Shown: one piece after another, positions 47,732 through 58,131 of the stretch
Layout of the letters: each line of letters opens with the position of its first letter
How positions within the stretch are numbered: the first letter of the stretch is position 1
Origin: Alphaproteobacteria bacterium
GTDB taxonomy: Bacteria > Pseudomonadota > Gammaproteobacteria > Burkholderiales > Burkholderiaceae_C
Assembly (NCBI GenBank): GCA_030054175.1
Contig: JASGCM010000003.1
Coordinates: forward strand, 1-64,000
Reading direction: 5' to 3'
DNA length: 64,000 bases
The notes under the pieces: model-generated
What the model was told of the DNA's origin: nothing
What the model saw: the letters and a program-made list of their open reading frames with translations, nothing else
Database searches by the model: none
Translations under genes and position numbers: made by a program

Positions 47732-48379
47732 TCAGCGGTTGGCGCGGGTGCCGACCACTTCGATCTCAACGCGGCGGTTCTTGGCGCGACCTTCTTTGGT
47801 GCGGTTATCAGCGATGGGCTGCTTTTCACCCTTGCCTTCGGTGTAGATGCGGTTCTTCTCGATGCCCTTGCTGACCAAGTAGGCCTTCACGGCTTCAGAG
47901 CGACGCACCGACAGTTTCTGGTTATAGGCATCGGTACCGATGGAGTCGGTATGACCAACAGCGATGATCACTTCCAGATTGATGGCTTTGACCTTGTTGA
48001 CCAGATCGTCAAGCTTGGCTTTGCCTTCGGGCTTGAGCACCGACTTGTCAAAGTCAAAGAAGGTGTCAGCGGCGTAGGTCACTTTGGAAGCGGCGGCCGG
48101 TGCGGGTGCTGGAGCGGGTGCCGGGTCAGGCGCCGGGGCCGGTGGAGGAGTAACAGCGCGAGCAACCGGAGCAGGTGCGGGTGCCGGTGGAACGATGGCA
48201 CCATCACAACCAAGAGCGGCGGTGGCAGGGGTCCAGGTGCCCGAACGCCAGCATTGGCCAGCCGAGTTTTTCCAGACTTCACTCGAGGCGTTGCGCCAGT
48301 TTTGGATGTCTTGGGCGCTAGCGACAGAGGCCAGGCCAGCGGCTGCAACGATCAGAGCCAATTTGTTGAGTTTCTTCAT
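47732..48379 (-). CDS. ompA: OmpA-family outer membrane protein
   Basis: A 215-residue protein. Residues 1-22 are a signal peptide ([22 protein letters not shown]). Then come a short Trp-containing segment ([14 protein letters not shown]), a Pro-Ala-rich linker ([19 protein letters not shown]) and a C-terminal OmpA peptidoglycan-binding domain with [22 protein letters not shown] and the NRRVEIEV end. It lacks the eight-stranded barrel of E. coli OmpA. GAGGAG lies six bases before the ATG. Such proteins in Comamonadaceae are abundant. Confidence 0.92.
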   Translation of the reverse strand: MKKLNKLALIVAAAGLASVASAQDIQNWRNASSEVWKNSAGQCWRSGTWTPATAALGCDGAIVPPAPAPAPVARAVTPPPAPAPDPAPAPAPAPAAASKVTYAADTFFDFDKSVLKPEGKAKLDDLVNKVKAINLEVIIAVGHTDSIGTDAYNQKLSVRRSEAVKAYLVSKGIEKNRIYTEGKGEKQPIADNRTKEGRAKNRRVEIEVVGTRANR

Positions 48380-48440
48380 GGTTCTCCTCAGGGGGACAAA
48401 AGACTGAAAAAAGAGCGGGTAAAACAATGCTCGCATGAGG

Positions 48441-48470
48441 ATTATTGTGCCACATGACCCCACTTGGCAA
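48441..48470 (-). promoter_or_regulatory. ompA promoter
   Basis: On the minus strand TTGCCA (48470-48465) and AATAAT (48446-48441) are 18 bp apart, with a leader of about 55 nt before the ATG. Confidence 0.6.
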
Positions 48471-48581
48471 GCCGATCCATCTTGGAGCAGTGTTCGCAAA
48501 CAGACTGACACCCCTTCGAATGTTGCGGCCAAACCACAGACATTGTTCATCTCTAGGGTTTTGACTGACCAGGATCGGCCG

Positions 48582-48610
48582 CTCAAAGGGGGATCGGCAC
48601 CCCCTACAAT
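48582..48610 (+). promoter_or_regulatory. Possible gyrA promoter
   Basis: TACAAT at 48605-48610 is a good -10 box. The -35 candidate 17 bp upstream (CTCAAA) is poor. The leader would be about 25 nt. Confidence 0.35.
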
Positions 48611-48642
48611 CGGCGGTTTAGCCCTTTTTTCGGCACCGCTCC

Positions 48643-51288
48643 ATGACTTCATTTGCCAAAGAAACCCTGCCCATCAGCCTCGAGGAGGAGATGCGCCGCA
48701 GTTACCTCGATTACGCCATGAGCGTGATCGTGGGCCGCGCCCTGCCCGATGCGCGCGATGGCCTCAAACCCGTGCATCGACGCGTACTCTACGCCATGCA
48801 TGAATTGAACAACGATTGGAACCGTCCCTACAAGAAGTCGGCCCGCATTGTGGGTGACGTGATTGGTAAATACCACCCTCACGGCGACAGCGCGGTGTAC
48901 GACACCATCGTTCGCATGGCGCAAGATTTTTCTTTGCGTCACATGCTGGTCGACGGACAGGGTAACTTTGGCTCGGTCGACGGCGACAGCGCAGCGGCCA
49001 TGCGTTACACCGAAATCCGCTTGTCCAAAGTGGCCCACGAGATGTTGGCCGACATTGACAAGGAAACCGTCGACTTTGGGCCCAACTACGATGGCTCCGA
49101 GCAAGAACCGCTGGTGTTGCCCACCCGATTGCCTAATTTATTGGTCAACGGCTCAGCCGGCATTGCCGTGGGCATGGCCACCAACATTCCACCGCATAAC
49201 CTCAATGAAGTGGTGGATGCGTGTCTGCACATGTTGCGCCACCCCGGCGCCAGCGTTGATGATCTGATGGAGATCATCCCCGCGCCTGACTTCCCCACCG
49301 CCGGCATCATCTACGGCATTCAAGGGGTGAAAGATGGCTACCGAACGGGCCGTGGACGGGTGGTGATGCGCGCGCGTTGCCACTTTGAGGACATTGACAA
49401 AGGACGGCGCCAATCGATTATTGTCGACGAATTGCCCTACCAGGTGAACAAAAAGACGCTGCTAGAGCGCATCGCCGAGTTGGTTCACGAAAAGAAAATC
49501 GAGGGCATCAGCCACATTCAGGACGAGTCTGACAAGTCGGGCATGCGGGTGGTGATCGAGCTCAAACGGGGCGAAGTGCCCGAAGTGGTGCTGAACAATC
49601 TGTACAAACAGACCCAGTTGCAAGACACCTTTGGCATCAACATGGTCGCCTTGATCGACGGCCAGCCCAAGCTGTGCAATCTGAAAGACCTGGTGGTGGT
49701 CTTCCTGGAGCACCGCCGCGAAGTAGTGACCCGCCGCACGGTGTTCAATCTGCGCAAGGCGCGCGACCGTGGCCATGTCCTGGAAGGTCTGGCTGTGGCT
49801 TTGGCCAACATTGATGAATTCATCTCCATCATCCGCAACGCCCCCACGCCGCCGGTTGCCAAGGCCGAATTGATGACGCGTTCGTGGGACAGCAAGCTGG
49901 TGCGCGAGATGTTGACGCGCTCGCGCGCTGATGGTGCCAAGGTGAATGCGGACGATTACCGCCCTGAAGGTCTGCTGTCAGAGTTTGGCATGCAAGATGA
50001 CGGCCTGTACCGCCTGAGCGAGACGCAAGCGCAAGAGATTTTGCAGATGCGCTTGCAACGCCTGACCGGCTTGGAACAAGACAAGATCGTCAACGAGTAC
50101 AAAGAGGTAATGGCCGAGATCGACGACCTGCTCGATATCCTCTCCAAACCCGATCGGGTCTCGACCATCATTTCTGACGTGCTCACTGCGCTGCGCCAAG
50201 AGTTTGGCCAGACCAAGCTGGGCGCGCGCCGCAGCCAAATCGAGCACAACGCCCAAGACCTGGCCACGGAAGACCTGATCACGCCCACCGACATGGTGGT
50301 CACACTGTCGCACAGTGGTTACATCAAGAGCCAACCCTTGTCCGAGTACCGCTCGCAAAAACGGGGCGGACGGGGCAAGCAAGCGGCTGCGACCAAAGAG
50401 GACGACTGGATCGACCATCTCTTCATCGCCAATACGCACGATTACATTTTGTGCTTCTCAAATCGGGGGCGTCTGTATTGGCTGAAGGTCTGGGAAGTGC
50501 CGTCGGGCTCGCGTAACTCGCGCGGCCGCCCCATCGTCAATATGTTCCCGCTGCAAGAGGGTGAGAAGATCAATGTGGTGCTGCCACTGACCGGCGACTT
50601 CCGCAGCTTCCCGGCTGACCACTTCGTGTTCATGGCGACCTCGATGGGCACGGTGAAAAAAACCGCCCTCGATGAATTTTCGAACCCGCGCAAAGCCGGA
50701 ATCATTGCGGTTGACCTGGACGAAAGCGACTTCCTGATTGGCGCGGCCCTGACCGACGGCAAACACGATGTGATGCTGTTCTCAGACGGTGGCAAGGCTG
50801 TGCGCTTTGACGAAAACGACGTGCGCCCCATGGGCCGCAACGCCCGGGGAGTGCGCGGCATGATGCTCGAAGAAAGCCAGAGCGTGATTGCCATGTTGGT
50901 GGCCGAAGACGAGCAGCAGTCGGTGCTGACCGCCACCGAAAATGGCTACGGCAAGCGCACCTCGATCGAGGAGTACACCCGTCATGGCCGTGGCACCAAG
51001 GGCATGATCGCCATCCAGCAGTCAGAACGCAACGGCAAAGTAGTGGCCGCCACTTTGGTGCACACCGACGATGAAATCATGCTGATCTCCGACACCGGTG
51101 TGTTGGTGCGCACCCGCGTGGCCGAAATTCGCGAAATGGGTCGCGCCACGCAAGGCGTGACGCTGATCAATATGGACGAAGGCGCCAAGCTCAGCGGCTT
51201 GCAGCGGATCGTGGAGAACGATGCCAACGAGGGTGGCGACGATGCACCTGAGGGCGAAGATGGCCCCGCGGACGCCGGGGGCGTTTGA
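48643..51288 (+). CDS. gyrA: DNA gyrase subunit A
   Basis: An 881-residue subunit of DNA gyrase, which adds negative supercoils. The active Tyr122 is in [12 protein letters not shown]. Residues 83 (Ser) and 87 (Asp) in [11 protein letters not shown] are the quinolone-sensitive forms. The GyrA box QKRGGRGKQ lies at the start of the C-terminal beta-pinwheel. The acidic tail ([13 protein letters not shown]) is usual for betaproteobacteria. It is the first gene of a run with serC, pheA, tyrA and aroA-cmk with gaps of 0-7 bp. Confidence 0.98.
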   Translation: MTSFAKETLPISLEEEMRRSYLDYAMSVIVGRALPDARDGLKPVHRRVLYAMHELNNDWNRPYKKSARIVGDVIGKYHPHGDSAVYDTIVRMAQDFSLRHMLVDGQGNFGSVDGDSAAAMRYTEIRLSKVAHEMLADIDKETVDFGPNYDGSEQEPLVLPTRLPNLLVNGSAGIAVGMATNIPPHNLNEVVDACLHMLRHPGASVDDLMEIIPAPDFPTAGIIYGIQGVKDGYRTGRGRVVMRARCHFEDIDKGRRQSIIVDELPYQVNKKTLLERIAELVHEKKIEGISHIQDESDKSGMRVVIELKRGEVPEVVLNNLYKQTQLQDTFGINMVALIDGQPKLCNLKDLVVVFLEHRREVVTRRTVFNLRKARDRGHVLEGLAVALANIDEFISIIRNAPTPPVAKAELMTRSWDSKLVREMLTRSRADGAKVNADDYRPEGLLSEFGMQDDGLYRLSETQAQEILQMRLQRLTGLEQDKIVNEYKEVMAEIDDLLDILSKPDRVSTIISDVLTALRQEFGQTKLGARRSQIEHNAQDLATEDLITPTDMVVTLSHSGYIKSQPLSEYRSQKRGGRGKQAAATKEDDWIDHLFIANTHDYILCFSNRGRLYWLKVWEVPSGSRNSRGRPIVNMFPLQEGEKINVVLPLTGDFRSFPADHFVFMATSMGTVKKTALDEFSNPRKAGIIAVDLDESDFLIGAALTDGKHDVMLFSDGGKAVRFDENDVRPMGRNARGVRGMMLEESQSVIAMLVAEDEQQSVLTATENGYGKRTSIEEYTRHGRGTKGMIAIQQSERNGKVVAATLVHTDDEIMLISDTGVLVRTRVAEIREMGRATQGVTLINMDEGAKLSGLQRIVENDANEGGDDAPEGEDGPADAGGV

Positions 51289-51291
51289 GAC

Positions 51292-52383
51292 ATGCAAGAG
51301 CGCGCTTGGAATTTTTCTGCAGGTCCGGCGGCGATGCCGCTGGAAGTGCTGCAGCAAGCCGCCGCAGAGATGAGCAATTGGCAAGACAGCGGCATGGGCG
51401 TGATGGAGATGAGCCATCGGGGCCGTGAATTCATCAGCATCTATGAGCAGACTGAAGCCGATCTGCGCGAACTGCTGGCGGTGCCTGCGAACTTCGAGAC
51501 CCTTTTCATGCAAGGCGGCGGCATCGCTGAAAACGCAATCGTTCCCCTGAACCTGTGTCGTGGCGCCACGGTGGATTTCGTGGTCAGCGGCAGTTGGAGC
51601 CAAAAGTCGCTGAAAGAAGCCGCGCGCTACGCCACTACCCATGTGGCGGCCAGCACCGAGGCCGAAGGCCATCTGCATTTTCCGGCTGCGGCCGGCTGGA
51701 ACCTGTCTTCCAAACCCGCCTACGTGCACGTGTGCACCAACGAGACGATCCACGGCGTGGAATGCCACACCCTGCCCGATCTGAAGGCCTTGGGTTGCGA
51801 GGCGCCGCTGGTCATCGACTTCTCATCCCACGTGCTCTCACGCCCGGTCGACTGGTCGCGCGTGGGCTTGGCCTTTGGTGGCGCTCAAAAAAACATTGGG
51901 CCAGCGGGTGTCACCCTGGTGGTGGTGCGCGAAGACCTGTTGGGACACGCACTCAGCGTGTGCCCCAGTGCCTTTGACTACGCCTTGGTGGCCAAGAACG
52001 ATTCGATGTACAACACCCCTCCCACCTACGGCATTTACATGGCCGGGCTGACATTTCAATGGCTCAAGCGCCAAGGGGGCGTGGCTGAGATGGAGCGGCG
52101 CAACATCGCCAAGGCTCAACTGCTTTACGATTTTCTGGATCAGTCGGCTTTGTATGAAAATCGAGTCGCCAAGGCCGACCGCTCGCGCATGAATGTGCCT
52201 TTCTTTTTGCGTGATGAGTCGCTCAACGACGCCTTTTTGGCCGGCGCCAAGGCGCGTGGTCTGCTGCAACTGAAAGGACACAAATCGGTGGGCGGCATGC
52301 GTGCAAGCATTTATAACGCCATCCCCTTGGCGGGCGTGCAGGCGCTGGTGGATTACCTGCGCGAGTTTGAACAAAAGGCTTGA
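51292..52383 (+). CDS. serC: Phosphoserine aminotransferase
   Basis: A 363-residue PLP enzyme that converts 3-phosphohydroxypyruvate to phosphoserine and also acts in pyridoxal synthesis. The PLP Lys is Lys200 in [12 protein letters not shown]. Other landmarks are [11 protein letters not shown] at the N-terminus, EMSHRGREF and [13 protein letters not shown] near the C-terminus. It follows gyrA after three bases. Confidence 0.97.
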   Translation: MQERAWNFSAGPAAMPLEVLQQAAAEMSNWQDSGMGVMEMSHRGREFISIYEQTEADLRELLAVPANFETLFMQGGGIAENAIVPLNLCRGATVDFVVSGSWSQKSLKEAARYATTHVAASTEAEGHLHFPAAAGWNLSSKPAYVHVCTNETIHGVECHTLPDLKALGCEAPLVIDFSSHVLSRPVDWSRVGLAFGGAQKNIGPAGVTLVVVREDLLGHALSVCPSAFDYALVAKNDSMYNTPPTYGIYMAGLTFQWLKRQGGVAEMERRNIAKAQLLYDFLDQSALYENRVAKADRSRMNVPFFLRDESLNDAFLAGAKARGLLQLKGHKSVGGMRASIYNAIPLAGVQALVDYLREFEQKA

Positions 52384-53486
52384 TGATGAGCAAAACACCA
52401 GTTCAGTCCGACGCCCTGGCTGCGTTGCGGGTCAAGATCGATAGCCTGGATCAGCAACTGCTGAGCCTGCTCAACCAACGCGCACAGGTGGCGCAGGATG
52501 TGGGCGAGATCAAACGCGCCGAAGGCTCGCCATTTTTCAGGCCAGACCGGGTGGCGCAAGTCATCCAAAAAATCACCGCCAGCAACCCAGGCCCCTTGCT
52601 CAACGACCATGTGGCCGCCATTTGGCGCGAAATCATGTCGGCCTGTTTAGCGCTCGAATCCCCGCAACGGGTGGCGGTGCTGGGTCCTCAAGGCACATTT
52701 TGCGAGCAAGCAGCACTTGAGTTTTTTGGCGGTGCCGCCGAGTTGATTTACTGCGCCAATTTTGACGAAGTGTTCCACGCCACCGCTGCTGACACGGCCC
52801 AGTATGGCGTGGTGGGCATGGAGAACTCGACCGAGGGCGTGGTTGCCCGTTCGCTCGACCTGTTCTTGCGCTCGCCGGTGCATGTGGTGGGCGAAGTCAG
52901 CCTGCTGGTGCGACACAATTTGTTGCGGCAATCCAATTCACTGGAAAAGATCGAGGTGGTGTTGGCGCATCCCCAAGCGCTGGCGCAGTGCCAAGGATGG
53001 CTCAGTCAACACCTGCCCGGTGCCGAGCGTCGCGCCGTCAGTTCCAATGCTGAAGGCGCACGACTGTCCGCCACGAACCCGGCTTGGGCGGGCATCGCCA
53101 GTGAACGTGCCGCCGCCCAGTTCGCCCTGCACACGGTTGCGCACGCCATCCAAGACGAAGCCTACAACCGCACTCGCTTTGCCGTGATCTGCCTGCCGCA
53201 GACCATGGCCACGCCACCGGCCTCGGGCAAAGACTGCACCAGCTTGGTGGTATCGGTCCCCAACCGCCCGGGTGCCGTGCACGATTTGCTGGTGCCGTTG
53301 AAAAATCATGGCGTGTCCATGACCCGCTTTGAGTCGCGTCCGGCCAAATCGGGGCAGTGGGAATACTATTTTTACATCGACATCCAGGGGCACATCACCG
53401 ACGAACCGGTCGTGGCCGCGTTGAAAGAACTGCAAGGCCTGTGCGCCTTCTACAAGGTGCTGGGCTCCTACCCGGTGACCGATTGA
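52383..53486 (+). CDS. pheA: Chorismate mutase / prephenate dehydratase (P-protein)
   Basis: A 367-residue bifunctional enzyme of phenylalanine synthesis. Residues 1-95 form the chorismate mutase (LRVKIDSLDQQLLSLLNQRA), about 100-280 the prephenate dehydratase (YNRTRFAVI is its catalytic Thr-Arg-Phe motif), and the remainder an ACT domain with TRFESRPAKSGQWEYYF for feedback control. The start at 52383 overlaps the serC stop by one base; a Met codon directly after it is an alternative. Confidence 0.97.
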   Translation: MMSKTPVQSDALAALRVKIDSLDQQLLSLLNQRAQVAQDVGEIKRAEGSPFFRPDRVAQVIQKITASNPGPLLNDHVAAIWREIMSACLALESPQRVAVLGPQGTFCEQAALEFFGGAAELIYCANFDEVFHATAADTAQYGVVGMENSTEGVVARSLDLFLRSPVHVVGEVSLLVRHNLLRQSNSLEKIEVVLAHPQALAQCQGWLSQHLPGAERRAVSSNAEGARLSATNPAWAGIASERAAAQFALHTVAHAIQDEAYNRTRFAVICLPQTMATPPASGKDCTSLVVSVPNRPGAVHDLLVPLKNHGVSMTRFESRPAKSGQWEYYFYIDIQGHITDEPVVAALKELQGLCAFYKVLGSYPVTD

Positions 53487-53493
53487 GGCGGAC

Positions 53494-54378
53494 ATGACGC
53501 AAGTCTTGGTCGAACGCTTGGCGGTGATCGGTTGCGGTCTGATGGGTGGCTCCTTCGCCCTGGGTCTTCGCCAGCGCGGCTTGGTGGGCCATGTGCGCGG
53601 CTATAGTTCGCGCGACTCCACCCGGCAAAAGGCCGTGGCCTTGGGTGTGATTGACGAAGCCTGCGAAAGCGTGGCTCAAACCGTGACTGGCGCCGACCTG
53701 GTGTTGTTGGCAGTGCCAGTGCAAGCCACCGAATTGACCCTGAGCGCCCTCGCGCCACACCTCGGCACCCACACCCTGCTGATGGACGTGGGTTCGACCA
53801 AGTGTGACGTGATTGAAGCCGCCCGACATACCTTGGGCTTGGCTTTGCCGCGATTCGTGCCTGCACATCCGATTGCCGGCAAAGAGGTCGCAGGTGTGGA
53901 GCATGCAGATGCCCAGCTCTATCAACGTCGACAGGTTTATTTGACGCCGATGGCCGAGACCGATCCGAGTTTGACCGCCCGCGCCCAAGTGCTTTGGCAG
54001 TCGTTGGGCTCTAAAGTCAATTTGCTCGGTGCCGAATTTCACGACCAGGCATTCGCCGCTGTCAGCCATCTGCCTCATCTGCTGGCCTTCGGCTTCATGA
54101 ATGGTTTGTCAGCACAGGAAGGTGGCGCCGAACTGGTGGCCATGGGGGGGCCGGGGTTTCGGGATTTTTCTCGCATCGCCGCCAGCGACCCGACGGTGTG
54201 GCGCGATATTTTGTTGGCCAACCGCTTGCAGGTGCTGGCTCAGTTGCAGCACACCCAAACGGCGCTGGCTGAATTGGAGCAGACCATGCGGGATGGCAAC
54301 GGCCTGCGGTTGCATGAGCTGATCGAGGCTTCGCGTCTGGCACGCAGCGGCTGGCGCTTGTTGGGCGACACCGAATAG
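53494..54378 (+). CDS. tyrA: Prephenate dehydrogenase
   Basis: A 294-residue NAD(P)-dependent enzyme of tyrosine synthesis. The Rossmann motif is VIGCGLMGGSFALGL, and the catalytic His lies in PAHPIAGKEVAGVEHA. There is no ACT or mutase domain, so control must rest on the partner enzymes. It follows pheA after seven bases in the same run. Confidence 0.96.
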   Translation: MTQVLVERLAVIGCGLMGGSFALGLRQRGLVGHVRGYSSRDSTRQKAVALGVIDEACESVAQTVTGADLVLLAVPVQATELTLSALAPHLGTHTLLMDVGSTKCDVIEAARHTLGLALPRFVPAHPIAGKEVAGVEHADAQLYQRRQVYLTPMAETDPSLTARAQVLWQSLGSKVNLLGAEFHDQAFAAVSHLPHLLAFGFMNGLSAQEGGAELVAMGGPGFRDFSRIAASDPTVWRDILLANRLQVLAQLQHTQTALAELEQTMRDGNGLRLHELIEASRLARSGWRLLGDTE

Positions 54379-54384
54379 GACTGA

Positions 54385-56373
54385 ATGCACATGTACAAGA
54401 CCCCATTTCTGGATTTGCCCGCCTTGTCATCGGCTGCTGGAGAGGTGACACTACCTGGGTCCAAAAGCATTTCCAATCGGGTATTGTTGCTGGCCGCGCT
54501 TTGCCAAGGCACGACCGTGGTGCGCGATCTGCTTGACTCGGACGACACCCGAGTGATGCTGCAAGCCTTGCGCCAACTGGGCTGTGGCGTGCTGGTCGAA
54601 GGCACCAGCGTGACGGTTTCGGGCTTGGGTGGTCGGTTGGCACACTCTCAAGCGATCGAGTTTTTCATGGGCAATGCAGGCACCGTCATGCGGCCCCTGA
54701 CTGCCGCCCTCGCAGTACTGGGGGGTGACTTCATTTTGAAGGGTGTGCCGCGCATGCACGAGCGCCCCATAGGCGACTTGGTCGATGCCTTGCGTGCCTT
54801 GGGTTGCCGCATCGATTACCTGGGCCAAGAGGGCTATCCGCCTTTGCGCATCGGCACACCGCAAATCCGCATCGACGCGCCCATCCCGGTGCGAGGCGAT
54901 GTGTCCAGCCAATTCCTGACCGCCTTGCTGATGGCCTTGCCCTTGGCAGCAGGTCAGCAAGACATCACCATTGAGGTGGTGGGTGAGTTAATTTCCAAAC
55001 CTTACATCGACATCACGCTGAACCTCTTGCAGCGTTTTGGCATCGAGGTGCGGCGTGAAGCATGGTCACGCTTCACCATTGCGGCAGGTTGTCGCTATCA
55101 ATCTCCTGGCGAGATCCATGTTGAGGCCGATGCATCCTCGGCCAGCTATTTCATCGCCCTGGGTGCACTGAGCGCGGGGCCGGGCATGCGGGTGTTGGGC
55201 GTGGGGGCCGATTCGATCCAGGGTGACATCCGCTTTGTCGAGGCTGCCCAAGCCATGGGCGCCGAGGTCGAGAGTGGCCCCAACTGGCTACATATCCGGC
55301 GGGGCGCTTGGCCTCTGCGCGGTCTGACACTCAATGGCAACCACATTCCCGATGCCGCCATGACCCTGGCGATCATGGCCCTGTATGCCGATGCGCCCAC
55401 CACGCTGACCGATATCGGAAGTTGGCGGGTCAAGGAAACCGATCGCATCGCTGCCATGGCCACAGAATGCCGCAAACTGGGGGCGACGGTTGAGGAAGGC
55501 CCAGACTGGATTCGCGTTCATCCTTTGCCTACCGGGCAATGGCGACGCGCCAGCATCCACACCTATGACGACCATCGGGTGGCGATGTGCTTTTCGCTGG
55601 CCGCATTGAACCCCGATGGGGTAATGGTACGCATCGAAGATCCCGCATGTGTGGCCAAGACTTTCCCCGATTATTTTGAGACCTTGTTCGAAGTGGCCCG
55701 ACCTTTGGATGTGCCAGTGATTTGCATCGATGGCCCGACAGCTTCAGGCAAAGGCACCTTGGCGTCCCGAGTGGCAGCGGCGCTGGGTTACCACTACCTC
55801 GACTCGGGCGCTTTATACCGTGTCACGGCGCATGCCGCCGTGCAAGCCGGTCTGGCTCTGGACGCGGCGAACGAGAAGAACATCGCCGAATTGGCGCGCC
55901 AACTGCCGGTACGCTTTGAAGGCGATCGAATCTGGCTGGCAGACCTGGACGTCACCGACGAGATCCGCAGCGAGGCCGGTGGCATGCGAGCCAGTCTGGT
56001 GTCGGCGCTGCCAGCCGTGCGCGAGGCCTTGGTGGATTTGCAGCACAGCTTTGCCCGACTGCCCGGCCTGGTGGCCGATGGGCGCGACATGGGCACGGTG
56101 ATTTTCCCGGCCTCGCCTTTGAAGGTGTATTTGACCGCCAGCGCCGAAACACGGGCTCAGCGCCGCCATGCACAGGTACTGCAACGTGGACAAGCCGCAG
56201 ATTACTCAGCCTTGTTGGCCGACTTGCAAGCCCGCGACGCCCGCGATATTCAACGCAGTGCAGCGCCTTTGCGTGCCGCAGCCGACGCGCTGGACTTGGA
56301 CAACACCGGCCTGTCGATAGACGACAGCGTCAATCAGTTGCTGGCTTGGTGGGAAGAGCGCTTGCAGCGCTGA
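54385..56373 (+). CDS. aroA-cmk: Fused EPSP synthase and cytidylate kinase
   Basis: A 662-residue fusion. Residues 1 to about 440 are 5-enolpyruvylshikimate-3-phosphate synthase ([37 protein letters not shown]). From about residue 444 it is cytidylate kinase with the P-loop [13 protein letters not shown], then [10 protein letters not shown] and the lid region [13 protein letters not shown]. The join shows no stop or linker of note. It is known for some Comamonadaceae, where aroA and cmk are separate genes elsewhere. rpsA, which often follows cmk, is absent here. An alternative ATG lies two codons in. Confidence 0.96.
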   Translation: MHMYKTPFLDLPALSSAAGEVTLPGSKSISNRVLLLAALCQGTTVVRDLLDSDDTRVMLQALRQLGCGVLVEGTSVTVSGLGGRLAHSQAIEFFMGNAGTVMRPLTAALAVLGGDFILKGVPRMHERPIGDLVDALRALGCRIDYLGQEGYPPLRIGTPQIRIDAPIPVRGDVSSQFLTALLMALPLAAGQQDITIEVVGELISKPYIDITLNLLQRFGIEVRREAWSRFTIAAGCRYQSPGEIHVEADASSASYFIALGALSAGPGMRVLGVGADSIQGDIRFVEAAQAMGAEVESGPNWLHIRRGAWPLRGLTLNGNHIPDAAMTLAIMALYADAPTTLTDIGSWRVKETDRIAAMATECRKLGATVEEGPDWIRVHPLPTGQWRRASIHTYDDHRVAMCFSLAALNPDGVMVRIEDPACVAKTFPDYFETLFEVARPLDVPVICIDGPTASGKGTLASRVAAALGYHYLDSGALYRVTAHAAVQAGLALDAANEKNIAELARQLPVRFEGDRIWLADLDVTDEIRSEAGGMRASLVSALPAVREALVDLQHSFARLPGLVADGRDMGTVIFPASPLKVYLTASAETRAQRRHAQVLQRGQAADYSALLADLQARDARDIQRSAAPLRAAADALDLDNTGLSIDDSVNQLLAWWEERLQR

Positions 56374-56379
56374 TCGGTC

Positions 56380-57597
56380 CTATCCGATCTGGGCCGGCTG
56401 ACGCAATAAATCGGCCAATGTCATCTTGTCCCATCCCTGCCAAATCAATTGCGTCGCCTGATAGAGCGACAAGAGCAGCTGCCGCAACAAAACCGCAACA
56501 GGTGTTTGCTCGGGTTGCACCACCAACACCAATCGATCGTCACCGTCGAGTTGAGCCACCCAACCCAAATCCATGAGTTGGCGCATAGTGCCTTCGAGTT
56601 CGGCCGGATCAAACCGCAGTTGACGGGCCAACTCGGCCAAGGTCAATCCAACATGGTTGTCGGCTCGGGCTTGCTCCAACAAGCGCAGCGTCTCGATCGA
56701 TTGGGCCAGCACCCAGCCGGGCCCATCGGCCACGCGCACGCGACGCAGCAACACGCCAGGCAAGAGTGACACCAGCACCGCCCCGGACAACACGATGACC
56801 CATGCAGTGTAAATCCAAATCAGCAAAATCGGCAAGGTGGCCAAGGCGTCATAAATTTTCGAGATCGCTGGCATGGCGCTAAGGTACCAGGTCAACACTC
56901 GGCGGGCGATCTCGATGACCACCGTCACTCACAAGCCACCAGCCAGGGCATGCGTCCAGCGGACATGCACATTGGGGAGGTACTTGAACAAGGCCCCCAC
57001 ACCGATGACCAACAAAGACCATTCCAGCGCGTCGATGGCCAGGTGCAGGCTTTGCGGCCAAGCCTGCGCCATGCCACGCGATACAGAGACCACATGCGAC
57101 ATGGTTGCCACGCTCAGGCTCATCATGACCGGTCCCAGCGTCATCGCCGCCCAATAGACCAAAATGCGCTGCGCCAGCGGACGTGATTTGGTGATGCCCC
57201 AAATGGCATTGAAGGCCCGATCCCGGGTGAAAACCAGCGTCAGGGCCGACAAGACCAGCACCATCATGCCGGCCAAGCCCAGCCGACTGGCCTTGGTGGT
57301 GAATAGGGTCACGTAGCTCAGCACTTGGCGGGAAATTTCCTCGGACATCAGACTGTCGATCAACCAGCGCTGAACCAGGGTTTGAATGTCGGCGAATTGC
57401 GGGAATATGGTGAAGATCACAAGACTGATCGTCAGCAAGGGAACCAATGCAATGGTGGTGGTGAAGGTCAAGCTGCCCGCCGCCTGTCCCAGGCGCACCT
57501 CGACGAAGCGCTGCCGCACACGGCGCAACAACTGGCCCCAGGGCATGTCGCGCCAGCGACCTGCGACCGAGGTTTTCGATAGAGCCAAAGACTTCAT
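56380..57597 (-). pseudogene. yihY: YihY/BrkB-family inner membrane protein with in-frame TGA
   Basis: Two frames that are in phase (57597-56929 and 56928-56380) together give a complete YihY/UPF0761 protein of about 405 residues. The break is a TGA at 56931-56929 within a membrane segment: AHALAGGL-like WTHALAGGL, stop, VTVVIEIARR, where relatives have Phe or another residue. Everything else is conserved, with membrane segments, the RDRAFNAIWG motif and a soluble C-terminal domain with a winged helix (LTLAELARQL). It might be a recent nonsense mutation, a read error or a real readthrough site. Confidence 0.8.
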
Positions 57598-57626
57598 GGG
57601 GGTTTTTCTACGAAAATCAGTTGCAG

Positions 57627-57693
57627 AAATTGGGGTCACAGAAATTGGGGTCTGACCCCAATTATTTGACCCCAATTATTATGACCCCAATTA
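57627..57693. repeat. Cluster of five AAATTGGGGTC repeats
   Basis: AAATTGGGGTC at 57627-57637 and 57642-57652, and the reverse form GACCCCAATTA at 57654-57664, 57669-57679 and 57683-57693. It lies between the divergent yihY and DUF2069 genes. The same unit is at 47652-47674. Confidence 0.85.
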
Positions 57694-57702
57694 TTTGAAT
57701 GG

Positions 57703-58119
57703 ATGACGATGGAAGACGCGATTCAAGAGCGCCCAGTCCTGGCCAAAGCCTTGGCGTTGACACGGACCTTGGCGGTGGGCAGCCTGATCGGCCTGGTGGT
57801 GTTGTCGCTGGGCTGGGAGCTTTGGTGGGCGCCCTTGCGCCCAGAGGGCAGCTGGTTGGCGCTTAAGGCGCTGCCGCTGTGCCTGCCACTGGCGGGTCTG
57901 CTGAAAAACAAGATGTATACCTACCGCTGGCTGAGTTTGCTGGTGTGGTTGTATTTCACCGAGGGTGTGGTGCGGGCCACGTCCGACCGCGCGCCCAGCA
58001 GCCATTTCGCCATCCTTGAGGTGGTCTTGTGCCTGGTGCTGTTCACCGCCTGTGCCTTGCACGTTCGTCATCGTTTTCGCCACGCGGCCGAGTTGGGCTT
58101 GCGCTCTGACAACCCTTGA
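57703..58119 (+). CDS. DUF2069 membrane protein
   Basis: A 138-residue protein with four predicted membrane helices (VGSLIGLVVLSLGWELWWAP is the first). The motif AGLLKNKMYTYRWLSLLVWLYF is typical of DUF2069, of unknown function. Its order, divergent from yihY and before the FAD-linked oxidase gene, is common in the family. ATG at 57709 is an alternative start. It ends 12 bp before the next ATG. Confidence 0.9.
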   Translation: MTMEDAIQERPVLAKALALTRTLAVGSLIGLVVLSLGWELWWAPLRPEGSWLALKALPLCLPLAGLLKNKMYTYRWLSLLVWLYFTEGVVRATSDRAPSSHFAILEVVLCLVLFTACALHVRHRFRHAAELGLRSDNP

Positions 58120-58131
58120 TTGGATTTGAAC

